Source: Bombus terrestris
Lineage: Eukaryota; Arthropoda; Insecta; Hymenoptera; Apidae
Assembly: GCF_910591885.1 (NCBI RefSeq)
Contig: NW_025963548.1
Location: 5,943,501-6,007,500, forward strand
Length of the DNA stretch: 64,000 nt
Direction: 5' to 3'
The position numbers were made by a program, and so were the translations under genes. This document shows, piece by piece, positions 14,161-27,073 of this stretch (position 1 is the stretch's first letter; every line of letters starts with the position of its first letter). Below the pieces are notes generated by a model. It was not told the DNA's origin, ran no database searches, and saw only the letters and a list, made by a program, of their open reading frames with translations.

Positions 14161-15182
14161 TTACGTTATAACGCATAACGTTATATTGCATCACTATAGG
14201 ACGTATAACGTTATATTGCAATACTATATGACGTATAACGTTATAAACTATTGTGTTATAATGTATAACGGTATATTGCACCACTATATGACGTACAACG
14301 TTATGAACTATTACGTTGTAACGCATAACGTTATATTGCATTACTATATGACGTATAACGTTATGAACTACTACGTTGTAACGCATAACGTTATATTGCA
14401 TTACTATATGACGTATAACGTTATGAACTATTACGTTATAACGCATAACGTTATATTGCATCACTATAGGACGTATAACGTCATATTGCATTACTATATG
14501 ACGTATAACGTTATGAACTATTACGTTATAACGCATAACGTTATATTGCATCACTATAGGACGTATAGCGGTATATTGCATCACTATATGAAGTATACCG
14601 TTATGAACTATTACGTTATAACGTATAACGTTATATTGCACCACTACATGAAGTATTCCGTTATGAACTATTACAATTATAACGCATAACGTTATATTGC
14701 ATCACTATAGGACGTATATCGTTATATTGCACCACTATATGAAGTATACCGTTATGAAATATTACATTATAACGTATAACGTTATATTGCATCCCCATGT
14801 GACGTATAACGATATATTGCATCACAATAGGACGTATAACGTCATATTGCATAACTATATGACGTATAACGTTATATGCTATACGTTATAACGTATAACG
14901 TTATATTGCATTACTATATGACGTATAACGTTATGAACTATTACGTTATAACGCATAACGTTATATGGCCTCACCATATGACGTATAACGTTATGATCTA
15001 TGACGTTATAACACCTAACGTTATATTGCATCACTATAGGACGTATAACGTCATATTGCATCACTATATGACGTATAACGTTTTGTACTATTACGTAATA
15101 ACGAATAACGTTATATTGCATCACTATATTACGTATAACGTTATATGCTATTACGTTATAACGTATAACGTTATATTGCATC
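14161..15182 (+). repeat. tail of third HOR copy and linker
   Basis: 14161-14690 matches about 11782-12311 at offset 2,379. From about 14697 the array switches to a module with CATCCCCATGTGACG at 14790 and a TGCTATACG 29-mer at 14877. This module is found again at 63429-63790 (offset 48,732), with the same rare CCCC variant. It ends in TATATTACGTATAACG monomers that lead into the 240-bp HORs. Confidence 0.82.
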
Positions 15183-15820
15183 ACTATAGGACATATAACG
15201 TTATATTGCATCACTATAGGACGTATAGCGTCATATACTATTGCGCTATAATGTATAACTGTATATTGCATCACTATATGACGTACAACGTTATGAACTA
15301 TTACGTTGTAACGCATAACGTTATATTGCATCACAATAGGACGTGTAACATTATATTGCATCACTATAGGACGTATAACGTTATATGCTATTACGTTATA
15401 ACGTATAACGTTATATTGCATCACTATAGGACATATAATGTTATATTGCATCACTATAGGACGTATAGCGTCATATACTATTGCGCTATAATGTATAACT
15501 GTATATTGCATCACTATATGACGTACAACGTTATGAACTATTACGTTGTAACGCATGACGTTATATTGCATCACTTTAGGACGTGTAACATTATATTGCA
15601 TCACTATAGGACGTATAACGTTATATGCTTTTACGTTATAACGTATAACGTTATATTGCATCACTATAGGACATATAACGTTATATTGCATCACTATAGG
15701 ACGTATAGCGTCATATACTATTGCGCTATAATGTATAACTGTATATTGCATCACTATATGACGTACAACGTTATGAACTATTACGTTGTAACGCATAACG
15801 GTATATTGCATCACGCATAG
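15183..15820 (+). repeat. 240-bp higher-order repeat, second block
   Basis: Copies at 15183-15422, 15423-15662 and 15663-15820 match 1-638 at offset 15,182. Single-base differences were seen, such as TGCTTTTACG near 15627 in place of TGCTATTACG. Both blocks stop at the same CATCACGCATAGG 31-mer, so they were copied as a unit. Confidence 0.92.
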
Positions 15821-17250
15821 GAAGTATAACGTTATATTGCATCACTATAGGACGTATAACGTTATATTGCATCACTATAGGACGTATAACGTTATATTGC
15901 ATCACTATAGGACGTGTAATGTTATATTGCATCACTATTTGACGTTTAACGTCTTGTACTATTACGTAATAACGTATTGCGTTACATTGCATCACTATAG
16001 GACGTATAACGTTATATTGCATCACCATATGACGTATAGCGTTATGAACTACTACATTATAACGTATAACGTTATATTGCATCACCATGTGACATATAAA
16101 GTTTTGTACTATTACGTGATATCGTATAACGCTATATGTCATCACTATAGGATGTATAACGTTATATTGCATCACTTCATGAAGTATACGGTTATAAACT
16201 ATTACAGTATAACTTATAACGTTATATTGCATCACCATGTGACGTATAACGTTTTGTACTATTACGTAGTAACGTATAACGTTATATTGCATCACTATAG
16301 GACGTATAACGTTATATTGCAACACTATATGACGTATAACGTTATTTGCTACTACGTTATAACACATAACGTTATATTGCATTACTATATGACGTATAAC
16401 GTTATGAACTATTACGTTATAACGCATAACGCTATATTGCCTCACTATATGACGTATAACGTGTTGTTCTATTACGTAATAACGTATAACGTTATATTGC
16501 ATCACTATCGACATATAACGTTATATTGCATCACTATATCAAGTATACCGTTATGAACTACTACATTATAACGTATAACGTTATATTGTATCACCATGTG
16601 ACGTACAACGTTTTGTACCATTATGTAATAAGTCAACGTTATATTGCATCACTATAGGACGTATAGCGTCATATTCTATTGCGTTATAATGTATAAGGGT
16701 ATATTGCACCACTATATGACATACAACGTTATGAACTATTACATTGTAACGCATAACGTTATATTGCATTACCATATGACGTATAACGTTATGAATTATT
16801 ACGTTATAACTCATAACGTTATATTGCATCACTATATGACGTATAACGTTTTGTACTATTACGTAATAAGGAATAACGTTATATTGCATTACTATATGAC
16901 GTTTAACGTTATGAACTATTACATTATAACGCATAACGTTATATTGCATCACTATAGGGCGTATATCGTTATATTGCACCACTATATGAAGTATACCGTT
17001 ATGAAATATTACATTATAACGTATAACGTTATATTGCATCACCACGTGACGTATAACGATATATTGCATCACTATAGGACGTATAACGTTAGATTGCATC
17101 AGTATATGACGTATAACGTTATATGCTACTACGTTATAACGTTTAACGTTATATTGCATTACTATATGACGTATAACGTTATGATCTATGACGTTATAAC
17201 ACCTAACGTTATATTGCATCACCATGTGACGTATAACGTTATATTGCATC
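15821..17250 (+). repeat. copy of the 5' part of U1, leading into block II
   Basis: It matches 954-1630 at offset 14,973 and then about 2010-2430 at offset 14,822. The step reflects a 151-bp difference around 16640-16830, where TACAACG and TGAACTATTACATTG monomers differ from U1. A 209-bp module present at about 745-953 is absent here. Around 17250 the family changes to GGACGTATTACG monomers. Confidence 0.85.
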
Positions 17251-17631
17251 ACTATAGGACGTATTACGTTATATTGCATGACTATATGACGTAAAACGTT
17301 ATATTGCATCACTATAGGACGTATTACGTTATATACTATCACGTTATAACGTATAACGTTATATTGCATCACTATATGACGGATAACGATATATTGCATT
17401 ACTAAATGACGTATAACTTTATATAGCTTCTCTTTATGACGTGTAACGTTATGAACTATTACGTTACAACGTATAACGTTATATTGCATCACTATATGAC
17501 GTATAACGTCATATCGCATGACTACAGGACGTATAACGTTATATCGCATCACTATAGGATGTAATACGTTATGATATATTACGTTATTATGTATAACGTT
17601 TTATTGCATCACTATATGACGTATAACGTTA
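17251..17631 (+). repeat. block II lead-in before the first junction monomer
   Basis: About 12-13 block II monomers, including the CTTCTCTTTATG type at 17427 and the GGATGTAATACG / TGATATATTACG pair near 17556-17590. That pair precedes most of the 31-bp junction monomers that follow. Confidence 0.8.
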
Positions 17632-17662
17632 TATACTATAACGTTATGAATTAATATCGTTA
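17632..17662 (+). repeat. 31-bp junction monomer 1
   Basis: TATACTATAACGTTATG followed by AATTAATATCGTTA gives 31 bp instead of 30. It opens a 1,501-bp segment (17632-19132), 50 monomers plus one base. Confidence 0.92.
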
Positions 17663-19132
17663 TATTGCATCACTATATGACGTATAATGTTATACTGCAT
17701 CACTATATGACGTAGAACGTTGTATTGCATTACTAATTGACGTATAACGTCATATTGCATCGCTACATGACGTATAACGTTATATTGCATCACTATAGGA
17801 CGTATTACGTTATATACTATGACGTTATAACGTATAACGTTATACTGCATCACTATATGACGTATAAAGAAATATTGCATTACTAAATGACGTATAACGT
17901 TATATATCTTCTCCTTATGACGTGTAACGTTATGAAATATTACGTTATAACGTATAACGTTATATTGCATCACTAAATGACGTATAACGTTATATTGTAT
18001 TACTAAATGACGTATAACGTTATATTGCATCACTATAGGACGTATTACGTTATATAGTATTACGTTATAACGTATAACGTTATACTGCATCACTATATGA
18101 CGTATAACGATATATTGCATGACTATAGGACGTATAACGTTATATTGCATCACTACATGACGTATAACGTTATATTGCATCACTATAGGACGTATTACGT
18201 TATATACTATTACGTTATAACGTATAACGTTATACTGCATCACTATATGACGTATAACGATATATTGCATTACTAAATGACGTATAACGTTATATAGCTT
18301 CTCTTTATGACGTATAACGTTATGAACTGTTACGTTATAACGTATAACGTTATATTGCATCACTATATGACGTATAACGTCATATTGCATGACTACAGGA
18401 CGTATAACGTTATATTGCATCACTACATGACGTGTAACGTTATATTGCATCACTATAGGACGTATTACGTTGTATACTATTACGTTATAACGTATAACGT
18501 TATACTGCATCACTATATGACGGATAACGATATATTGCATTACTAAATGACGTATAACGTTATATATCTTCTCCTTATGACGTGTAACGTTATGAAATAT
18601 TACGTTATAACGTATAACGTTATATTGCATCACTAAATGACGTATAACGTTATATTGTATTACTAAATGACGTATAACGTTATATTGCATCACTATAGGA
18701 CGTATTACGTTATATAGTATTACGTTATAACGTATAACGTTATACTGCATCACTATATGACGTATAACGATATATTGCATGACTATAGGACGTATAACGT
18801 TATATTGCATCACTATAGGACGTATTACGTTATATACTATCACGTTATAACGTATAACGTTATATTGCATCACTATATGACGGATAACGATATATTGCAT
18901 TACTAAATGACGTATAACGTTATATAGCTTCTCTTTATGACGTGTAACGTTATGAACTATTACGTTATAACGTATAACGTTATATTGCATCACTATATGA
19001 CGTATAACGTCATATCGCATGACTACAGGACGTATAACGTTATATCGCATCACTATAGGATGTAATACGTTATGATATATTACGTTATTACGTATAACGT
19101 TTTATTGCATCACTATATGACGTATAACGTTA
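17632..19132 (+). repeat. block II segment L1, 1,501 bp
   Basis: It contains five CTTCTC(T/C)TTATG monomers counted from 17908 and repeated TATTACG modules spaced 240, 150, 270, 240 and 120 bp. A second 1,501-bp segment starts at 21086. The sequence at about 18270-19053 is repeated at about 19140-19924 (offset 871). Confidence 0.88.
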
Positions 19133-19163
19133 TATACTATAACGTTATGAATTAATATCGTTA
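19133..19163 (+). repeat. 31-bp junction monomer 2
   Basis: Same form as the first; GAATTAATATCG starts at 19149, 1,501 bp after the previous one. Confidence 0.92.
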
Positions 19164-20003
19164 TATTGCATCACTATATGACGTAGAACGTTGTATTGCA
19201 TTACTAATTGACGTATAACGTTATATAGCTTCTCTTTATGACGTATAACGTTATGAACTATTACGTTATAACTTATAACATTATATTGCATCACTATATG
19301 ACGTATAACGTTATAGTGCAACACTGTATGACGTATAACGTTATATACTATTACGTTATAACGTATAACGTTATCTTTCATCACTATAGGACGTATAACG
19401 TTATATTGCATTACTAAATGACGTATAACGTTATATATCTTCTCCTTATGACGTGTAACGTTATGAAATATTACGTTATAACGTATAACGTTATATTGCA
19501 TCACTAAATGACGTATAACGTTATATTGTATTACTAAATGACGTATAACGTTATATTGCATCACTATAGGACGTATTACGTTATATAGTATTACGTTATA
19601 ACGTATAACGTTATACTGCATCACTATATGACGTATAACGATATATTGCATGACTATAGGACGTATAACGTTATATTGCATCACTATAGGACGTATTACG
19701 TTATATACTATCACGTTATAACGTATAACGTTATATTGCATCACTATATGACGGATAACGATATATTGCATTACTAAATGACGTATAACGTTATATAGCT
19801 TCTCTTTATGACGTGTAACGTTATGAACTATTACGTTATAACGTATAACGTTATATTGCATCACTATATGACGTATAACGTCATATCGCATGACTACAGG
19901 ACGTATAACGTTATATCGCATCACTATAGGATGTAATACGTTATAATATATTACGTTATTACGTATAACGTTTTATTGCATCACTATATGACGTATAACG
20001 TTA
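19133..20003 (+). repeat. block II segment M1, 871 bp
   Basis: 29 monomers plus one base. It includes CAACACTGTATG and TATCTTTCATCAC monomers, which also occur in segments M2 and M3. It is 150 bp (five monomers) longer than M2. Confidence 0.88.
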
Positions 20004-20034
20004 TATACTATAACGTTATGAATTAATATCGTTA
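20004..20034 (+). repeat. 31-bp junction monomer 3
   Basis: GAATTAATATCG starts at 20020, 871 bp after the previous one. Confidence 0.92.
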
Positions 20035-20364
20035 TATTGCATCACTATATGACGTATAATGTTATACTGCATCACTATATGACGTAGAACGTTGAATTGC
20101 ATTACTAATTGACGTATAACGTTATATAGCTTCTCTTTATGACGTGTAACGTTATGAATTATTACATTATAACGTATAACGTTATATTGCATCACTATAT
20201 GACGTATAACGTCATATTGCATGACTATAGGACGTATAACGTTATATTGCATCACTACATGAAGTATAACTTTATATTGCATCACTATAGTGTGTAATAC
20301 GTTATGATATATTACGTTATTACGTATAACGTTTTATTGCATCACTATATGACGTATAACGTTA
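20004..20364 (+). repeat. block II segment S1, 361 bp
   Basis: 12 monomers plus one base. It carries the odd ATAGTGTGTAATACG monomer near 20287 and is repeated as S2 at offset 2,583. Confidence 0.9.
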
Positions 20365-20395
20365 TATACTATCACGTTATGAATTAATATCGTTA
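20365..20395 (+). repeat. 31-bp junction monomer 4
   Basis: Variant with TACTATCACG in place of TACTATAACG; GAATTAATATCG starts at 20381, 361 bp after the previous one. Confidence 0.92.
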
Positions 20396-21085
20396 TATTG
20401 CATCACTATATGACGTATAATGTTATACTGCATCACTATATGACGTAGAACGTTGTATTGCATTACTAATTGACGTATAACGTTATATAGCTTCTCTTTA
20501 TGACGTATAACGCTATGAACTATTACGTTATAACTTATAACATTATATTGCATCACTATATGACGTATAACGTTATAGTGCAACACTGTATGACGTATAA
20601 CGTTATATACTATTACGTTATAACGTATAACGTTATCTTTCATCACTATAGGACGTATAACGTTATATTGCATGACTATATGACGTATAACGTTATATTG
20701 CATCACTATAGGACGTATTACGTTATATTGCATGACTATATGACGTATAACGTTATATTGCATCACTATAGGACGTATTACGTTATATACTATCACGTTA
20801 TAACGTATAACGTTATATTGCATCACTATATGACGGATAACGATATATTGCATTACTAAATGACGTATAACGTTATATAGCTTCTCTTTATGACGTGTAA
20901 CGTTATGAACTATTACGTTATAACGTATAACGTTATATTGCATCACTATATGACGTATAACGTCATATCGCATGACTACAGGACGTATAACGTTATATCG
21001 CATCACTATAGGATGTAATACGTTATGATATATTACGTTATTACGTATAACGTTTTATTGCATCACTATATGACGTATAACGTTA
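20365..21085 (+). repeat. block II segment M2, 721 bp
   Basis: 24 monomers plus one base. It includes two successive TATTGCATGACTATATGACG monomers. Its first part is repeated in M3 at offset 2,583; eight monomers (240 bp) near its end are missing from M3. Confidence 0.88.
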
Positions 21086-21116
21086 TATACTATAACGTTA
21101 TGAATTAATATCGTTA
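21086..21116 (+). repeat. 31-bp junction monomer 5
   Basis: GAATTAATATCG starts at 21102, 721 bp after the previous one. Confidence 0.92.
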
Positions 21117-22586
21117 TATTGCATCACTATATGACGTATAATGTTATACTGCATCACTATAGGACGTATAACGTCATATTGCATCACTACATGACGTATA
21201 ACGTTATATTGCATCACTATAGGACGTATTACGTTATATACTATGACGTTATAACGTATAACGTTATACTGCATCACTATATGACGTATAACGAAATATT
21301 GCATTACTAAATAACGTATAACGTTATATATCTTCTCCTTATGACGTGTAACGTTATGAAATATTACGTTATAACGTATAACGTTATATTGCATCACTAA
21401 ATGACGTATAACGTTATATTGCATCACTATATGACGTATAACGTCATATTGCATGACTACAGGACGTATAACGTTATATTGCATCACTATAGGACGTATT
21501 ACGTTATATACTATTACGTTATAACGTATAACGTTATGCTGCATCACTATAGCACCTATAACGTTATATCGCATTACTGAATGACGCATAACGTTATATA
21601 GCTTCTCTTTATGACGTGTAACGTTATGAACTATTACATTATAACGTATAACGTTATATTGCATCACTACATGACGTATAACGTTATATTGCATCACTAT
21701 AGGACGTATTACGTTATATACTATTACGTTATAACGTATAACGTTATACTGCATCACTATATGACGTATAACGATATATTGCATGACTATAGGACGTATA
21801 ACGTTATATTGCATCACTACATGACGTATAACGTTATATTGCATCACTATAGGACGTATTACGTTATATACTATTACGTTATAACGTATAACGTTATACT
21901 GCATCACTATATGACGTATAACGATATATTGCATTACTAAATGACGTATAACGTTATATAGCTTCTCTTTATGACGTATAACGTTATGAACTGTTACGTT
22001 ATAACGTATAACGTTATATTGCATCACTATATGACGTATAACGTCATATTGCATGACTATAGGACGTATAACGTTATATTGCATCACTACATGACGTATA
22101 ACGTTATATTGTATTACTAAATGACGTATAACGTTATATTGCATCACTATAGGACGTATTACGTTATATAGTATTACGTTATAACGTATAACGTTATACT
22201 GCATCACTATATGACGTATAACGATATATTGCATGACTATAGGACGTATAACGTTATATTGCATCACTATAGGACGTATTTCGTTATATACTATCACGTT
22301 ATAACGTATAACGTTATATTGCATCACTATATGACGGATAACGATATATTGCATTACTAAATGACGTATAACGTTATATAGCTTCTCTTTATGACGTGTA
22401 ACGTTATGAACTATTACGTTATAACGTATAACGTTATATTGCATCACTATATGACGTATAACGTCATATCGCATGACTACAGGACGTATAACGTTATATC
22501 GCATCACTATAGGATGTAATACGTTATAATATATTACGTTATTACGTATAACGTTTTATTGCATCACTATATGACGTATAACGTTA
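21086..22586 (+). repeat. block II segment L2, 1,501 bp
   Basis: Same length as L1 but with a different internal order. It carries ATAGCACCTATAACG and CGCATTACTGAATGACG monomers near 21550-21590, which recur only near 24850-24890 in what I read. Confidence 0.87.
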
Positions 22587-22617
22587 TATACTATAACGTT
22601 ATGAATTAATATCGTTA
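22587..22617 (+). repeat. 31-bp junction monomer 6
   Basis: GAATTAATATCG starts at 22603, 1,501 bp after the previous one. Confidence 0.92.
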
Positions 22618-22947
22618 TATTGCATCACTATATGTCGTATAATGTTATACTGCATCACTATATGACGTAGAACGTTGAATTGCATTACTAATTGACGTAT
22701 AACGTTATATAGCTTCTCTTTATGACGTGTAACGTTATGAATTATTACATTATAACGTATAACGTTATATTGCATCACTATATGACGTATAACGTCATAT
22801 TGCATGACTATAGGACGTATAACGTTATATTGCATCACTACATGAAGTATAACGTTATATTGCATCACTATAGTGTGTAATACGTTATGATATATTACGT
22901 TATTACGTATAACGTTTTATTGCATCACTATATGACGTATAACGTTA
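22587..22947 (+). repeat. block II segment S2, 361 bp
   Basis: Near-identical to S1 at offset 2,583, including the ATAGTGTGTAATACG monomer. A seen difference is TATATGTCG near 22630 against TATATGACG in S1. Confidence 0.9.
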
Positions 22948-22978
22948 TATACTATCACGTTATGAATTAATATCGTTA
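22948..22978 (+). repeat. 31-bp junction monomer 7
   Basis: TACTATCACG variant, as in junction 4, which it copies at offset 2,583; GAATTAATATCG starts at 22964. Confidence 0.92.
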
Positions 22979-23428
22979 TATTGCATCACTATATGACGTA
23001 TAATGTTATACTGCATCACTATATGACGTAGAACGTTGTATTGCATTACTAATTGACGTATAACGTTATATAGCTTCTCTTTATGACGTATAACGTTATG
23101 AACTATTACGTTATAACTTATAACATTATATTGCATCACTATATGACGTATAACGTTATAGTGCAACACTGTATGACGTATAACGTTATATACTATTACG
23201 TTATAACGTATAACGTTATCTTTCATCACTATAGGACGTATAACGTTATATTGCATGACTATATGACGTATAACGTTATATTGCATCACTATAGGACGTA
23301 TTACGTTATATTGCATGACTATATGACGTATAACGTTATATTGCATCACTATAGGACGTATTACGTTATATACTATCACGTTATAACGTATAACGTTTTA
23401 TTGCATCACTATATGACGTATAACGTTA
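22948..23428 (+). repeat. block II segment M3, 481 bp
   Basis: 16 monomers plus one base, equal to M2 minus 240 bp. The deleted part is the run through the CTTCTCTTTATG monomer near 20881 to the GGATGTAATACG pair. Its loss is a whole number of monomers, so phase is kept. Confidence 0.88.
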
Positions 23429-23459
23429 TATACTATAACGTTATGAATTAATATCGTTA
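23429..23459 (+). repeat. 31-bp junction monomer 8
   Basis: GAATTAATATCG starts at 23445, 481 bp after the previous one. No further junction monomer of this type was seen in the window. Confidence 0.92.
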
Positions 23460-25555
23460 TATTGCATCACTATATGACGTATAATGTTATACTGCATCAC
23501 TATAGGACGTATAACGTCATATTGCATCACTACATGACGTATAACGTTATATTGCATCACTATAGGACGTATTACGTTATATACTACGACGTTATAACGT
23601 ATAACGTTATACTGCATCACTATATGACGTATAACGAAATATTGCATTACTAAATAACGTATAACGTTATATATCTTCTCCTTATGACGTGTAACGTTAT
23701 GAAATATTACGTTATAACGTATAACGTTATATTGCATCACTAAATGACGTATAACGTTATATTGTATTACTAAATGACGTATAACGTTATATTGCATCAC
23801 TATAGGACGTATTACGTTATATAGTATTACGTTATAACGTATAACGTTATGCTGCATCACTATATGACGTATAACGATATATTGCATGACTATAGGACGT
23901 ATAACGTTATAGTGCATCACTACATGACGTATAACGTTATATTGCATCACTATAGGACGTATTACGTTATGTACTATTACGTTATAACGTATAACGTTAT
24001 ACTGCATCACTATATGACGTATAACGATATATTGCATTACTAAATGACGTATAACGTTATATAGCTTCTCTTTATGACGTATAACGTTATGAACTGTTAC
24101 GATATAACGAATAACGTTATATTGCATCACTATATGACGTATAACGTCATATTGCATGACTATAGGACGTATAACGTTATATTGCATCACTACATGACGT
24201 GTAACTTTATATTGCATCACTATAGGACGTATTACGTTGTATACTATTACGTTATAACGTATAAAGTTATACTGCATCACTATATGACGTATAACGATAT
24301 ATTGCATTACTAAATGACGTATAACGTTATATAGCTTCTCTTTATGACGTATAACGTTATGAACTATTACGTTATAACGTATAACGTTATATTGCATCAC
24401 TATATGACGTATAACGTCATATTGCATGACTATAGGACGTATAACGTTATATTGCATCACTGTATGACGTATAACGGTATATACTATTACGTTATAACGT
24501 ATAACGTTATCATTCATCACTATAGGACGTATAACGTTATATTGCATCACTATATGACGTATAACGTTATAGTGCATCACTGTATGACGTATAACGATAT
24601 ACTATTACGTTATAACGTATAACGTTGTATTGCATCACTATAGGATGTATAACGTTATAGTGCATCACTGTATGACGTATAACGGTATATACTATTACGT
24701 TATAACGTATAACGTTATCATTCATCACTATAGGACGTATAACGTTATATTGCATCACTATATGACGTATAACGTTATATTGCATCACTATAGGACGTAT
24801 TACGTTATATACTATTACGTTATAACGTATAACGTTATGCTGCATCACTATAGCACCTATAACGTTATATCGCATTACTGAATGACGCATAACGTTATAT
24901 AGCTTCTCTTTATGACGTGTAACGTTATGAACTATTACATTATAACGTATAACGTTATATTGCATCACTATATGACGTATAACGTCATATTGCATGACTA
25001 TAGGACGTATAACGTTATATTGCATCACTACATGACGTATAACGTTATATTGCATCACTATAGGACGTACTACGTTATATACTATTACGTTATAACGTAT
25101 AACGTTATACTGCATCACTATATGACGTATAACGAAATATTGCATTACTAAATGACGTATAACGTTATATACCTTCTCCTTATGACGTGTAACGTTATGA
25201 AATATTACGTTATAACGTATAACGTTATATTGCATCACTATATGACGTATAACGTCATATTGCATGACTATAGGACGTATAACGTTATATTGCATCACTA
25301 CATGACGTGTAACGTTATATTGCATCACTATAGGACGTATTACGTTGTATACTATTACGTTATAACGTATAACGTTATACTGCATCACTATATGACGTAT
25401 AACGATGTATTGCATTACTAAATGACGTATAACGTTATATAGCTTCTCTTTATGACGTATAACGTTATGAACTATTACGTTATAACGTATAACGTTATAT
25501 TGCATCACTATATGCCGTATAACGTCACATTGCATGACTATAGGACGTATAACGT
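23429..25555 (+). repeat. block II terminal segment without a closing junction
   Basis: About 2.1 kb. The first part follows L2 at offset 2,343. Later parts contain CATCACTGTATGACG and TATCATTCATCAC monomers near 24460-24730 that are rare elsewhere. The block ends near 25555, where ATTATTACGTTATGACG and CATGTGACG monomers of the main family return. Confidence 0.85.
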
Positions 25556-26144
25556 TATATATTATTACGTTATGACGTATAACGCTATATTGCATCACCA
25601 TGTGACGTATAACGTTTTGTACTATTACATAGTAACGTATAACGTTATATTGCATCACTATATGACGTATAACGTTATATGCTATACGTTGTAACGTATA
25701 ACGTTATATTGCATTACTATATGACGTTTAACGTTATGAACTATTACGTTATAACGCATAACGTTATATTGCATCACTATAGGACGTGTATCGTTATATT
25801 GCACCACTATATGAAGTATACCGTTATGAAATATTACATTATAACGTATAACGTTATATTGCATCACCATGTGACGTATAACGATATATTGCATCACAAT
25901 TGGACGTATAACGTCATATTGCATCACTATATGACGTATAACGTAGTATGCTATACGTTCTAACGTATAATGTTATATTGCATTACTATATGACGTTTAA
26001 CGTTATGAACTCTTACGTTATAACGTATAACGTTATATTGCATCACCATGTGACGTATAACGATATATTGCATCACAATAGGACGTATAACGTCATATTG
26101 CATCACTACATGAAGTATACCGTTAATGAACTATTACATTATAC
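25556..26144 (+). repeat. main-family monomers after block II
   Basis: TGTACTATTACATAG, CATGTGACG, GAAGTATACCG and CACAATAGG monomers in the orders seen at 28290-28380 and 14700-14880. It contains TGCTATACG 29-mers near 25679 and 25948 and a 31-mer with CGTTAATGAAC at 26125, a +1 shift found again at 33531. Confidence 0.8.
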
Positions 26145-27073
26145 CGTATAACGTTATATTGCATTACTATATGACGTTTAACGTTATGAACTATTACGTT
26201 ATAACGCATAACGTTATATTGGCTCACCATATGACGTATAACGTTATGATCTATGACGTTATAACACCTAACGTTATATTGCATCACTATAGGACGTATA
26301 ACGTCATATTGCATCACTATATGACGTGTAACGTTTCGTACTATTACGTAATAACGAATAACGTTATATTGCTTCACTATATGATGTTTAGCGTTTTGAA
26401 CCACTACGTAATAACGAATAACTTTAATTGCATCAGTATATGACGTATAACGTTATGAACTATTACATTATAACGTATAACGTTATATTGCATCACTATA
26501 GGACGTATAACATTATATTGCCTCAGTATATGAAGTATAGCGTCATACACTATTGCGCTATAATGTATAACGTTATATTGCATCACTATATGACGTACAA
26601 CGTTATGAACTATTACGTTGTAACGCATAACGTTATATTGCATCACTATAGGACGCATAACGTTATATTGCATCACTATAGGACGTATAGCGTCATATAC
26701 TATTGCGCTATAATGTATAACGGTATATTGCATCACTATATGACGTACAACGTTATGAACTATTACGTTGTAACGCATGACGTTATATTGCATCACTATA
26801 GGACGTGTAACGTTATATTGCATCACTATAGGACGTATAGCGTCTAATACTATTGCGTTATAATGTATAAAGGTATATTGCATCACTATATGACGTATAA
26901 CGTTAAGAACTATTACGTTATAACGCATAACGGTATATTGCATCATGCATAGGACGTATATCGTTATATTACACCACTATAGGACGTATAACGATATATT
27001 GCATCACAATAGGACGTATAACGTCATATTGCATCACTATATGACGTATAACGTAGTATGCTATAGGTTATAA
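26145..27073 (+). repeat. 929-bp duplication, first copy
   Basis: GCATTACTATATGACG at 26161 and 27090 and TTTAATTGCATCAG at 26423 and 27352 fix the offset at 929 bp. It carries the long form of the GAAC/TTTAATTG junction at 26402-26422. Confidence 0.88.
26402..26422 (+). repeat. 21-bp piece present in the long junction form
   Basis: It starts CACTACGTAATAACG and ends AATAAC, and is flanked by AAC on both sides of the break. Other copies: 27331-27351, 28649-28669, 31762-31782, 32601-32621, 36136-36156, 37485-37505 and 58369-58389. With it the monomer has near-normal length, so the long form is ancestral. Confidence 0.88.

Larger units (their letters stand above)
17251..25555 (+). repeat. block II: distinct satellite subfamily
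   Basis: This 8.3-kb block still has 30-bp monomers but uses types not seen elsewhere: GGACGTATTACG followed by TATACTAT(T/C)ACG, TATTGCATGACTA, TATTGCATTACTAAATG, TATACTGCATCAC, and CTTCTC(T/C)TTATGACG (about 23 copies, the first near 17427, the last near 25442). The left-family types with ATACTATTGCG, CATGTGACG and GAAGTATACCG are missing inside it. The entry near 17250 and the exit near 25555 are in phase with the flanking family, so the blocks join by exchange between monomers. Confidence 0.93.

Noticed and set aside
13496..14689. Open frame of 397 codons on + (and similar ones throughout), with repeats such as LHHYMTYNVI
   Set aside because: The frame stays open because the monomer is 30 bp. 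The opposite strand is open over the same stretch (13466-14644, 392 codons), starts and ends fall at phase-shift monomers, and there is no composition or codon change against neighbours.
17632..17662. Transposon end or target-site duplication at the GAATTAATATCG junctions
   Set aside because: No terminal inverted repeats, no inserted sequence and no target duplication. It is one 31-bp monomer with a one-base gain.
17644..19053. Open frame of 469 codons on -, the longest, with HKEKLYNV motifs
   Set aside because: It is the satellite read backwards between two 31-bp junction monomers. HKEK is only the translation of the CTTCTCTTTATG monomer. No start context or non-repeat sequence supports a gene.
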